Source: Halichondria panicea (lineage: Eukaryota > Porifera > Demospongiae > Suberitida > Halichondriidae). From it: a stretch of 64,000 nucleotides of DNA. The stretch spans positions 5,449,182-5,513,181 of the forward strand of contig NC_087384.1 in NCBI RefSeq assembly GCF_963675165.1, read 5' to 3'. A model generated the notes under the pieces. It was given only the letters and a program-made list of their open reading frames with translations. It was not told the origin of the DNA and ran no database searches. Positions 47,901 through 59,130 of the stretch are shown here, one piece after another; position 1 is the stretch's first letter; each line of letters begins with the position of its first letter. Both the position numbers and the translations under genes were made by a program.

Positions 47901-50900
47901 TAGGATTGCTACCCACGAAATCCACGAAAATTAAGCCCCTCAAAAATTTCACACTATACGGTATAATACAAAATCAAACTATTTACCTCTTCTAATAGTT
48001 TTAGAGCGAAAGCAAAACATGGCGAGAGGCATTAGCACAGCGCAGCTTGCAGCACTCGTTATTTAATAGTGACCCGTTCATGAATTAGAGTTTAATTAGG
48101 GAGGTCAATAATTATTATTTATAGTGAGTGTGAGCATTGTATATATAGGGACAGTGTACTGAGTGGTCTCAATAGAGAGGTGGTTTCTTTTAATTATTAT
48201 AATAGGGATCCGGAAGTAAATACCGTACCCTCGCGAAAATAAGCCCATTTTGAATAAATGCCGATCCCCTCTTTTGCTTCAAAGTTCTTGCACAAGGGTA
48301 TTTTGACTCGATTCTCTAGCTACATGTAGCTCATAGATCAACGAAATTAGCTGAAACAATTCTAAATTTTCACTAATATCCTTCGCATAATTGGAAAAGC
48401 GCTTTAATTTGAGTCTGCAGTTGAGCATGCGCTTGAAATAAAGATTTGAGTGAAGCGCTAATAGTCCAGTTTCTACGGTAGGTGGTCATTAGGTGCAAGT
48501 ATTTAGCAGGTTTCACGGCATATATATATATTAATTTTTATGTCGTGTGTACAGGCTCAAATTGATCGTGTAGCAATCTCTGGAGGTCAAGATACTCCTG
48601 AGGGTGGTTTCGATGGAATGCTCCAGTCTATTGTTTGTACAGACGTGAGTTGATTTTATAATATCACAGTTTCAGATATTACCCGCCCACATGCAGTTAA
48701 TTGGATGGAGAGATGTATCACGTAAGCTGCTTATCTTCATAACTGACGCTGGATTCCATATAGCAGGAGACGGGAAGGTTGGTGTGGCTTAAAAATTATA
48801 CTGAGCACACATGCATATACATGCATGCACACACGTCTGTATTTTGGGTATTATTACCATTGTGTATAAGATATTATTATACCGTAATTAGCCTCGATTC
48901 CATGCCGCGAAGAGAAAGGCGGCCTGGTATATTTTGTATGCGCATGCGCGTACATTACCCCAAAAAGGGGTAATCCGTGTATATTTGTGGATACTGTCAG
49001 TAAAATAAACCGTATACTATTTGTATTCTGAAGTTGCAGTCAGTTACATAGCTGAAGTATTGTGCAAAGATGACTGAGTTCTTACGCCCTTTATTGTATC
49101 AAGCCAAGTCTCTACTTAACGACACCCTACACTGTAAGGCTACAGATGTTATAGGAAAGGCATGGTGTGTTCCTGTGGGTCCCCTGATGAGGCTGTGGTA
49201 ATATGGACCAGGCAAGTCTTCTGCTACTAAATCTTGCCTTTATGTTCAACAGGAAGTTATTGCTGAAGATAAAGAAGCTAATGATTACACCTGAAAGCTT
49301 TTAATAAGCTTTAACTCGACACTCAGGAAGTTTAATATTCACTCAAGATCTACTGATGTATTAAAGAGTCAACCACTCTTCCTAGCTGGCAGCTCTACTG
49401 TCTGGGAGGCCTTCTTGAACCGTCTCTTTGATAAACAGAGCTAGAAGAAGCAACACTGCTGCAGCATAATTATTCTACTTTGATTAGTGTCTCTGAAAGC
49501 TGCCATTGTGGTCACATTGTCATACGTATTGTAACTTTGTCCATTTTTTACAATTTGTATAATGAAATTGTTGTCAATTATTTCGCGCATGCGCATACAA
49601 AGTATACCAGGCCGCCTTTCTCTTCGCGGCCTGGAATCGAGGCTAGCTACACAGCAGCTACAGGTGGGATGGGCTTAATTTTGAAACGGTATTCTGTCTC
49701 GAAATTACTCCCACCCAGGTGTTTGCCTCGAAATTACGCCCACTCATTAAGAAACTCTGAGGCGCTTGAAATACAATGAATACATCAACATACAGCACTG
49801 GTAATGCATGGGTGAAGTAACTAGGTATAAGAAAAGTATATACAAGTCAAGACTTAGAGTTTGCATCAGAAAGTTATTCCTTGTCACTGTCAGAGTCTTC
49901 AACAAAGATTCGGGGAAGATTGTCCTTAATTGTCTGCAAATAGGAGCAATAATTATTGGATCTAGCTATCTAGCTATCTTTAGAGCTAACCAGCTTACAC
50001 AAGAAACTGCTAAACCTTTTCTGACAGCTGCATGCTCACTAACAAGATTGCATCATTTCAAACTCAAAAGCGAAGGTGGGCATATTTTCGAGCGTGGGCG
50101 TAATCTCAGTAGAATACGGTAATACTTTTTATATACCCTTGAAGCTCTTTTCCAAACTGACCATTATTTAATATTGAAAGGTGCATGGTCCTTTAAATTC
50201 AAGTGCATGGTAAAAAAACCTGTACAGTTGTTAATTTTTGAGCAAGCAAGCAATTGACACACTAGATATATGTCTGTCTATATATCCCTCAATCTCAGCT
50301 TGGGGGTGTAGTCCTGCCTAATGACGGGTCATGTAAGATCAGTGGCACCACAGCACCTCAGGACTATAACGACTGGATCACTCTGGACTATCCCTCCATT
50401 GGGCAGATTGCTCAGACCTTGAGAGCAAACGGAATCATCCCAATATTTGCAGCTCCAGCGATAACACTGCCGGTTTATCAGGTGACTATCAGCATGCACA
50501 TATATAGTCACAATTATTATTCCATAAAATTAATGAACTGAATGTGTGTACAAGCATGCATGTAATGATGATATCGTAGTGGATGTATACTTTGAACCTT
50601 TATATTGTATGTATAATTCAGAGCGAAGAGAGGCTCTAACAGGTCACGTTGAGATTTTGTAACTTTAAACTTGGAGGATGTGTTAGTGATTGTACTAAGG
50701 ACACTTAGCTCAATTCTACAGCTCAGAAGGCATTTTTTCAAACATTCTGGTTATAAGCTAGATAACGCCTCTTAAAGTGACATTTCGATCAGATCATTTA
50801 CAATACAGTGGCCGGGCTCCGCCCAGCTACCACTGACCATAGACAATATAGCATTACATTATCTCTATGCTCTGACACACCCCAACATTTGAATGTGATA

Positions 50901-53900
50901 GTGTGGTGATGAAATACGTAGCAAGTTGCATCCCTAGTTATGTATAGTGTATGTATATACTTTGAACTTTGTTCTTTGACTCCACCAGTCGTTGGTACGG
51001 GAATTGGGAGAGGGGGCTTTCTCTGAAACACTAGATAGAGATTCTGGAAACATTTTAGATCTACTTCGGGACAGTTATAATGTGAGTTTTCCATACCAGT
51101 AGACGTTTTATGTGCTGTGTTGCGATTCATTTTCAGAATGTGTCTCAGAAGATTGTTTTCGATAGACAGCAGGTGCCAACAGGAGTCTCTGTGGATATCC
51201 AGCTATCAAGTTGCCCAGGGCCGTGAGTTAAATTTGTATGCACAAATTATATATTACATATTTTCAATTACACCCACTTACCCCCCTTGATTCTCTCTCT
51301 CTCCTCACACACTCTCAGAGTCGTGGGAGGTGTTTGCACTGGTGTTTTGATTGAGAACAATGCTACCTTTAATGTGGTGGTCACACTACAAGAGTGCACT
51401 CCAGATAACAGTGGCACTGTACAGTAAGTATAATACAAACACCTTCTATTTTGAACTCGGACTCATGAAATTGACAAATTAGCAAATTTTACAATGATAT
51501 TTACTTAAAAGATGTACATGCGTCATTAATTTACAGCAATTTTATACTTTCGATTAATTGATTGATACAGGGTTCCTATTCGAGTGGTTGGCTTTGGAAC
51601 TTTCATTTTCAACTTGGAAACAATCTGTACCTGTCCTTGTGACAATGACACAGTGAGTGCATGACAGATTGTGTTCTGATGTTCAGAGGAAGCAGTTTCG
51701 TCTTGAACGCTTGATCTGTTCCAGGATAGATCTATAGCTAGTGCATGCTATATTAACTTTAAAGTCTCACTGCACAGTGAACATCTTGCATCATATTGGC
51801 GCATGCGCAATAGTGGGCGCTTCTACGATTGCAATTAGGCCTCTACATGCAGGACGGTTAACTACGTATGTGTTTTAGTTAACTGCATATACAGTGTAGC
51901 TTTGATGTGCCTTAAAAATGATAACTTACATCACCACTAATTGATCTATAGAAAAGAGCCATGTTTGACGGTACTAAGACTCAAAGCGACAGCAGAAACA
52001 CGCTCCAACAAGATGGCTAAGCCATGGGCGTGGTTTAGATACAATTATCCAAGAAGAGCTTGCAACTCCAGTAAGGCTAGGACGTCAAATGGTAAACGCT
52101 TGGACCAAGGAAGCTCTTGAGCATCTGTAGGAGTCAATGTGTTGCTCAACTAGCTCTTTGACGGCTGCAAAATCCGGCATAGTCTTGTTCTTTTTGCAGT
52201 CTACATCGTGGATTGAATTGTTGCTAGGGGGAGGTCCTTTTATAGTGATGCGGTCACGTGGTATAAGTCAGATATGCCACACCTACTCAGAGGACTTGCA
52301 CCCCATATATCCTCCTCTTAGGTGGTATATCCTATACATATAATATATAGGCTGTCAATGCTAGATACATAACTATACAGTGTGGTTGCCTATACATGTA
52401 ATTGTTCAATGTGTGCTTATTATTTTCATTGCAGTCTCTGAATAGTCCAACCTGCAACAGCAATGGAACACTGGGGTGTGGACATTGTGACTGCAACCCT
52501 GGAAGGTGAGCGTAGTGGCCAATATTCCTCTTTACCCTGTATATATCCCGTAGATTTGGAGAGTTCTGTCAATGTGATGCAACAGGACAGGGTGGTGTAC
52601 AACAGATGTGTCCGTACGTTAACTTTTGTTTAATAAATTTGAAGAAGTTTTATTCACCTAATATCTGATGTGCAGACTTGGCCCCACTGAAGTTCAGTGT
52701 ACTAGCACTGACAGAGGGATGTGTGTGTGTGGGGAGTGTGTGTGTAAGAGGGATCAAGCTGTGAGTCAATAAATTATTGTCTGTTTTTTATCACCCAATT
52801 GTTAATGCAGGGTTTCTTATTTTTTGGACCTGCTTGTGAGTGCAATCGTGATGACTGTCCCTCATTCAATGGAGAGCTGTGTTCTGGAAGGGGCGAGTGT
52901 ACGTGTACTGGGTGTCGATGCAATGTGGAGCCTAGCACTCAGTTGCTATATACTGGAAATGCGTGCGAATGCTCGCCAGTTACTGATTGTGTCGACCCTA
53001 ACAACGCATTGGTATGTTGTGTTAATCCCAACACTCCACTGTAATTGATATAATGGTTTCGTAGCTGAGTCTTACATTAGTACGTATACAATATCAATCC
53101 TTTTTGGATAATGTAACGAGTCTATTTTCCTTTACAGGAAATATGCAATGGGCGCGGTACCTGCGATTGTAGTGGGCAGTGTTATTGTACGTTCCCCTAC
53201 CTAGGAGATTACTGCGAGTTGTGTTCAGGAAACACAAGCTGTCTAGATAATTTATGCCACTCCAATCGAGAGTGCACTGCCTGTGCAATAGAACTTTTGG
53301 ATTTGTTCACCGATGCAGCCACTTTTTTTTCAATTGAAACTTTAACAACCCTGCCGAATGAAACAACTCTCAAATTTGACGCCACAACCAAGAATTTTCA
53401 GCTTCATCTGCCCCGTGGCTATTGCCCAGAGAATTGCTCTCAAGATATTGTTATTATCAGTGGAACTAATGATGTCGACTATATCATCGATAGTAAGAGA
53501 ACACAAAACATACCTCCCTGCATGTTAATTGTGTATCACGCCTGGTATTCATAGTTATGTTCTTGGGAAACTGGTAATTTATAAGCTCCTAACTCCATAT
53601 GCTCATAATGTATAAGTAGTATATGTACAGTAGACTCTCGCTATTCCGGCTCTCTGAAGTACGGCCACCTCGATATACCGGCCATTTGGTTTGGCACGGA
53701 TTGCTATAGCTATATGTTTACTGCACAAAACTTGCCCTGAAATGCGGCCGACTCGCTATTCTGTATACAGTGCCCTAAACTATAGGTTTTTAATGTAATT
53801 TTATACAGCCGGATATGACGTTTTGGTGTGGTTTGGCAGATAAAATTCTTAAAAATAGAGAGCATAATCATTCTGAATCATTCTCCTTGAAACAGAATGG

Positions 53901-56761
53901 CAAAATTAGTCATTAGATTCAAGCAGGAGTACATTAAGAGGAGTATCCAACTGTGGCAGTTGTAGTGTTAACCAGGTTACGGTAGGAGTATGTCATACCA
54001 AGTCACTATCAGACCGCATTTTAAGTGGGTGCGTATAGTGTAGTGGTTACATGTAATTAGTTAAAAATGGTACGTGTATCAGAATACATGCACACGTGTG
54101 GTTTGTACCCCCAGCCCACATTTATCATGGCTAACAGTTTACACAACTACAAGTGTTAGTGACATTCAGTCCTGTAGAATGGAATGTGCGTGGGAGTTGC
54201 ATACTCCTCCTAATGTACTCGTGGTTCGAGGTAGGGTCGTTTTTTTGTCCCAAGAGTGGCTGGATTAACAAGAGTTTACTGTAAACTGCATGGTTGTATA
54301 TTATATTCTCGTTATATAGATCAGATGGCAACTCGCTGTGAGTATATCGGACCTACCTGTACCCATCGTTACTATGTAGCAGTCCACAAGATACCTCTCC
54401 AGTTTACTGATGTACACGTTGAGTTCAGACGATGTAAAAGCTTAGACAATTTGAACGCATACATTTAAGGTTTTTCTGTATAGATTGCAGTCAAGTGTCA
54501 GCCTTAGTTCCTACTTGGGTTGCTGCTGTGGTCAGTGTCACTATAACTGCCGTACTCTCTATTGCTTTAATAATAATGATCAAGCTACTTATTGTAACCA
54601 TGGTAAGTTGACCGAACACCGACATTGAGCATGGTGAAATTGTGTGTAAATTAAGAGTGCAAGTAAACTGTTTTTATTGAACTTGAAATGTTAATCGCAG
54701 GACAATTTTATGATTCGAAAGCTTGATCAGCAAATCTCAAGTATTAGGGCTACGTTGGTGAGTCACTTTGTAAAAGTAGCTACATGTTTACCCTATAAAT
54801 ATGTCACCTTTAATAAATGATATATACAGTAAAGTATGCACGCATACATGGGAAATAATTCTACAACAACATTATGACACACAACAACTATTCAGACTAC
54901 GACATACTCAGGTTATTCCAGATGCACTAGATCTTGTAGAGCTGAATTCTAACAAGGCTTATGGACAAGTGAGGATATCTTTCGTGATTGTATACTGTTA
55001 ACATAATAATTATATCAAATACATGCATGCATGCAGGCAGTCAGTTCCAATACACAACATGGAAGGAATACTAGCTCTGAGGTTGGCAACAATAATTTTG
55101 GCAATTATAGCTAAGCATTCAAAATCAGAGGGTCATTTGTCAGTGGAGGTTGATGAAAAACTGTATCACTCCTTAGTATATATAGCCACATTTGTATATT
55201 ACATTTTGGGTGCGTAGTCCACCTGTAATTATGCATGCTCGCTGTTTTCATAATCCTGAATTCCACAGACCCCCCTATACTCAGAGGTTGATCCAATGGC
55301 ACTAGAAGAGGAGCATCTATATGAGGTTGGCAGCTATATTATCAGGGCCGTAGATAGCTTAGGTTTGCAGGGGTGGTAAAATAACAGCTAAACATTTTTA
55401 CTACTGAAAAAGGTCAACATGCAGTTATTTCATATCCTCTGAGTATAGCAACTTCTAACTTGCTGTGGCACCAACTTAGAGCAACTAAAACAAGATAGCT
55501 TGAACTAGGAAGGTGCTCCTGCTTCCCAGAGGCGCAGTGGAGCTCACAATTTACCTAAAAAAATTTTATCAGCAGTCAGGATGCGCATCAGATAGCCCTG
55601 CCCACATCTCAATTTCATTACATCGCTAATCACCAGAGCAGAGGAGGTCCGACAGGCGCGGTGCAGCTCAAGTAATTAGCCTCCGATTACTCTCAGCAAA
55701 AACATACGACGTGGGCGGTGCGTGGGCGGATAATTATTGTTAATTGCCTGAGCTGCACCGCGCCTGTCGTACCTCCTCTGTCACCAGAGGAGGTAGGACA
55801 TGCATCACATGCGCTTCAATAATTAAAAATCCAAGTTTAACCGCAAAGATTTAGACAAGGATTTGTGCATGAAAAGTGATGATCTTCAAGCAGCCAAAAC
55901 AGCAGCGATCCCACAGTAATTTTCTCTAAAATTTAGCTATCATGTAGTAAAAGGATAGTACTAACTTGTGGATCAGCGATCCCAGTGGGATCCCGGCTCA
56001 ATAGCTTGAAATTTACCATCAAACCTAGTGGTTTTTACTGTACATAAGCTACTACGGAGAGCAGTCTAGGGAGGTTAACTCAGGTTGGTTACCGTCTTCC
56101 ATAACAGTTTACAACATTCAAGATTACTAGAAGGTGACGTGAGCTTGCTAGAGCACTATACAGTACGTCATCTACCACGGGCACCATACATAGCTACACT
56201 GAAATGTAAGGAAAGGTTAAAGGTCAAGAGCCTAACGTAAACATTGTATGCCACACATTCCATTGCCGTGTGACTGATGACACACGTCACAACCTTCTCT
56301 GTCTATTAAATCACTAAAAGCATTGGGCCTGTGCAGATCAATGTTTACAGTAATTTTGGCAAAAGATCTAGAATGCCAGGAGGTCCGGGGGGGGGGCAAC
56401 TGCTCCCCTGCTGTCTATGGCCCTGAAATTATGATGTGAAATTCTGGTATTTAAGTCTTGTTTCATACAGACCATCTCTGTATGTGGTGATGAATCACTT
56501 GACACCATAGAGCTGCAGTCAAACAATGCTTATGGACAAGTAGGTTATTTTACATGGTGGCACCATCTCACTCCTATTCCTTATGACTCCCATGTCTGCA
56601 GACCCAGACCCATTTTGAAGTTGATCCAGCACTACAACAAGAGCTATGTGTTGATTTGCAATCTAACGTGGCATATGAGCAGGTAAGTTAAAAACTATTC
56701 ATTATCTTACCATACTTTTAAAATGCATAATATTATATAGGTTGCTGAGGTTGGCCACTAA
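38912..56761 (+). CDS. Integrin beta subunit with atypical multi-tyrosine tail
   Basis: Twenty-five exons, each with GT-AG sites and agreeing phase, join to 894 aa: 38912-38975, 39058-39161, 39237-39396, 43489-43593, 46629-46813, 48555-48644, 48697-48777, 50299-50481, 50989-51081, 51137-51222, 51319-51423, 51571-51652, 52435-52505, 52554-52613, 52676-52760, 52811-53011, 53138-53492, 54320-54433, 54484-54602, 54701-54757, 54912-54968, 55269-55325, 56471-56539, 56602-56682 and 56741-56761. Signal peptide, PSI ([15 protein letters not shown]), hybrid and beta-I domains come first. MIDAS is D125-L-S127-A-S129 with E222 and D253, and ADMIDAS is D132-D133. The SyMBS Asn is replaced by Gly217. Four Cys-rich I-EGF modules follow, with [14 protein letters not shown] in the last, then the beta-tail domain. 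The TM helix runs into KLLIVTMDNF, keeping the inner Asp. The tail is about 115 residues and lacks HDRRE and NPxY. It carries NKAY, NNAY and NVAY repeats on symmetric exons. An alpha partner is required for adhesion. Confidence 0.93.
39655..40192. repeat. Inverted-repeat element in integrin intron 3
   Basis: TTGTTGTCTGAGAAAGAACG and CTGGTCAAGTTCCAATGTAG on the left pair with GGAACTTGACCAGGCGTTCT and CAGACAACGAATGG on the right. A further short piece of this element (GTGAATATCATTATGAT) recurs at 41212. Confidence 0.65.
42177..42300 (+). repeat. Minisatellite, about 25-bp unit
   Basis: Five to six tandem units of the form TCTACAGGAARTGGACGCAT, alternating GAAGTGG and GAAATGG. It lies in integrin intron 3. 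Confidence 0.8.
42806..42876. repeat. Hairpin with TAGAATATGCGTCT arms
   Basis: TAGAATATGCGTCTTAGTAACC pairs with GGTTACATAGACGCATATTCTA around a GC-rich centre (CGCAACCGCGG). Confidence 0.7.
43737..44762. mobile_element. CAGGGGCGGATCC-ended segment enclosing a truncated LTR retroelement
   Basis: CAGGGGCGGATCCAGG at the left is mirrored by CTGGATCCGCCACTG at the right. Inside lie a probable LTR (about 43811-44067, opening TGTTAGCACA, with TATA-like TATAAACT at 43979) and a gag-like frame. No target duplication was found. The enclosing ends could be a DNA element that a retroelement entered, or a repeat used twice by chance. Confidence 0.5.
44091..44588 (+). pseudogene. LTR-retrotransposon gag-like fragment
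   Basis: The frame [20 protein letters not shown] resembles the capsid-region start of Ty3/gypsy-type Gag. Further Gag-like segments are [18 protein letters not shown] and [19 protein letters not shown]. After about residue 146 it loses similarity and stops. No zinc knuckle, protease or polymerase follows. TTGGCGTACTCGGCAGGATT just upstream looks like a primer-binding site plus leader after the LTR. It is a dead remnant in integrin intron 4. Confidence 0.75.
45563..46466. repeat. Large foldback element with ATCGAT-rich arms
   Basis: The left arm (about 45563-45795) begins TATGGAACGCCGTTTGCGAC. It is mirrored by the right arm (about 46262-46466), which ends GCAAACGGCGTTCCATA. The arms contain many AATCGATTTTT-type units. 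GATAGT flanks both outer ends and may be a target duplication. A 40-bp TAGCC foldback (45813-45852) lies in the centre. It is in integrin intron 4. Confidence 0.85.
45813..45852. mobile_element. TAGCC-ended miniature foldback
   Basis: TAGCCTCGAATCCAGGCCG and GGATTCAAGGCTA form the ends, almost without interior. No target duplication is visible. Confidence 0.6.
46905..47190. repeat. Dispersed repeat, reverse diverged copy
   Basis: AGCTTCTATAGGCTTCTAAC, CTCGAGTTATGGCTGG and CAGAGTCTCTTCAGAATC read as a diverged reverse complement of the 9.9- and 37.7-kb repeat. It lies in integrin intron 5. Confidence 0.55.
47737..47963. repeat. TACCGTATAGCACGAAATTT MITE
   Basis: The ends TACCGTATAGCACGAAATTT and AAATTTCACACTATACGGTA are inverted. 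The interior matches 34834-35057 closely. Confidence 0.82.
48889..49645. mobile_element. TAGCC-ended foldback, 757 bp, about 60-bp arms
   Basis: TAGCCTCGATTCCATGCCGC on the left is mirrored by GCGGCCTGGAATCGAGGCTA on the right. The arms continue through AGAGAAAGGCGGCCTGGTAT and GCGCATGCGC. The ends match the helicase element at 11.6 kb over the whole arm. The interior has broken short frames (for example [12 protein letters not shown]) that I cannot assign. No 9-bp duplication is seen. It is in integrin intron 7. Confidence 0.8.
53626..54283. mobile_element. Pogo/Tigger-like MITE, copy 3, with nested insertion
   Basis: TACAGTAGACTCTCGCTATT opens it and AGAGTTTACTGTA closes it. The first 290 bp follow the 14.5-kb copy closely. 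At about 53928-54217 the CAGGAGT-ended MITE (same as 34.4 kb) interrupts a sequence that in the other copy reads ATTCGAGGTA continuously. It is in integrin intron 17. Confidence 0.8.
55626..55782. repeat. AGAGGAGGTCCGACAGGCGC foldback MITE
   Basis: GCAGAGGAGGTCCGACAGGC pairs with GCCTGTCGTACCTCCTCTG. GCGGTGCAGCTCA/TGAGCTGCACCGCG extends the stem. It is the same family as 17.1 and 29.1 kb, in integrin intron 22. Confidence 0.8.
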
Positions 56762-59130
56762 CTCTCGGCACAATCCACCACCATGCAGTTCATCAACAGA
56801 TGTATATTATTATTACTCGCAAACAATTAGCTAAGAACAATGTGTCATTCCCTAAATGTATAAATTATAGCCTTCAGCCTGATAGACACACTTGATAAAA
56901 TAAAATTTTCCACACACAGTGAATTTTGTTAATCTATAGGAAACACGCAGAATACGAAATAGTTATCAGTAATCCGGTCACTGATGCTGAATGTGCATGA
57001 ATATATAGATATATATATAAACTGAGAACTATATAGAGGAGAATCTGTACTACGTATCCCATGTATAGGGAAGCTATAGGTGTCAATCTCAGGATACTCC
57101 AGGGTACAAATCCCATGTACCCTGCTAGGGTGTACATTCATGTACCTTGACTTATGATCAACCTAAAGCCCACCCTCCACCCTTAAAGGGCTCTCTCTTT
57201 TATAGGACACTACTGTGACACGTCACACTAGGATCACATTGTGAAGATCAATTGTTCAGTATCCAATCAGATTCACTAAAACTACCCGACCCCATTGTAA
57301 CTGGGGTGGGAAGTTGTAAATGCGGTTTGTCAAGTGCAAGTATACGCACACAAAATGTGCACATGCAGTGCATGCACGGCAGGGATCAAAGAGTGTTTAC
57401 TACTACTCAGTTATAAATGGGTTGGACAACAGCTTCTAATCAATACGTGTTCATAGTACAAGCTGCGCCCTCAGGGAATACATAGAACTGCATGCCCTTG
57501 GTAGTACAAATCCAATACTGTAACACCCTTGATATCCATGGTACAACTATTACATATACATTACTGCATGTGTACAAGAATTTTGTAAAAATTTTATTAT
57601 GATCTCTTTCCCCTATATACTCTTTTCCAATATCCCCCACTTTTATCTTCCTTCTTTCCACTATTATGATGCCCCACTCTCTATTCCTTTCTTTCCCACA
57701 CACAGGCTATAATTATTTGGTAGAAGTACTCAACTAAGAGTGGTGTCTGGAGTTTTGGTGTCGTGCTGTATGAGATTGGGACCATACTATAATAAGAGGA
57801 ATAGTGGTGTGTGCGGTATCATAGAAGAAGCTAGATATAGAATTTGTTACTCGGAGAATATGGTTGTTGTGCACCCGCTGTTTACTGGTTTTGGCCATTA
57901 CTATTGCATGCTCATTCATAACAGCTAAAAAAAAACCATCAATCTCTCAGATTTTATAGCCAAGTTTATTGCAACTGGCAAGACTTTAGACTCATCTCCA
58001 TTCTTGAGCCTGTGGAGAATGTCTATATATCTAATAGAATTGATTGTAAGTCACTAACCATGCATGCAGAGTCTATAATTATATAGGCCTTGGCGGATTA
58101 TGCTCTATTTTCTTCTCAAGCTATTTTTCCATGCTACTATTAATTGTCAACTATCAAACTCACTCTATAGGAGTCTAATTGAGTGCTGAGTGACAGTATA
58201 CAAAATCAATTATAGGATTTTCAGGAGCGACGTAATTATATATACCGGTAGTTATGGTACACGTTAAACCAAGTTTTGTGTAGTTAGATCTACATCGTTC
58301 TTTTTGATAATCGTATTACAACAGCCAGCTGTAGGTAGTCTTCTACATGTATAAAAAAGATTCAAACTGTTTAGACAATAATTGCCACACTTTTTTTCGG
58401 CTTATGCCTATTGTTCTCGTCAAAGTCAGAAAATGTGCCTATTTTTCCCAGCATTATTCTCAATGCTCCAGGAGTAGCTATATACCTAAAATTATGCTAG
58501 CATAATCTGCCAAGGCCTACCTAGAATTATAGGCAGTTGTTAATACGCTGGTGCCAGTCATGACCTAAATTGTGCAATTCTACATGTATACCTTAGATAT
58601 ACATTAAAATGAAGTAGATCATGATGATGTCATGTACCATGCATGCATTATTTATGAGGAATCAATTCTGCTATATATACTTATATAGTCATGTAGACGC
58701 AGATCACGATGTTGTCATGCATATCGCATCACTATAGAGAATCCCACATGAAGCATGCAGGATGTGATTCTATAGTAGTGACTCTGTGTGATTCTCTATA
58801 GAGTACCGAGTATACTCGGTGTAAACTGAGTTCACTTGATCATTTCCTGGCTTGTGACAGCTAGGTTGATGTACTGAGACCTCTCTGATAAATAGACTGG
58901 TCTGCATGGTGCATGATATGCATAAGTATAGATCTATACAGACTGACTATAGATATAGACTGTGAGTCTTCAATTCTTTTCCCCCTTTTTTAAGGTAAGT
59001 GTTTTATCTATAATTATAACATGCATGCATGCATGGAGCTATAAGTATAGGTGCAGCATACAAAATATAGCTAAAAATCAGTCTGTGATGTTAATCAAAT
59101 TTGCATTAGATCTATATACCTAAATAAAGA
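56762..59130. other. Intergenic region with repeats
   Basis: ACCTAAAGCCCACCCTCCACC at about 57169 also occurs at about 19190. About 57470-57555 is a reverse copy of the 4.56-kb repeat. About 58590-58800 is the duplicated upstream flank of the glycine-rich family. No gene is recognised. Confidence 0.6.

Noticed and set aside
49480..50122. Frames of 99 and 104 codons after the 48.9-kb element
   Set aside because: They overlap the element's right arm and a MITE with ACGGTATTCTG-type ends; no family recognised.
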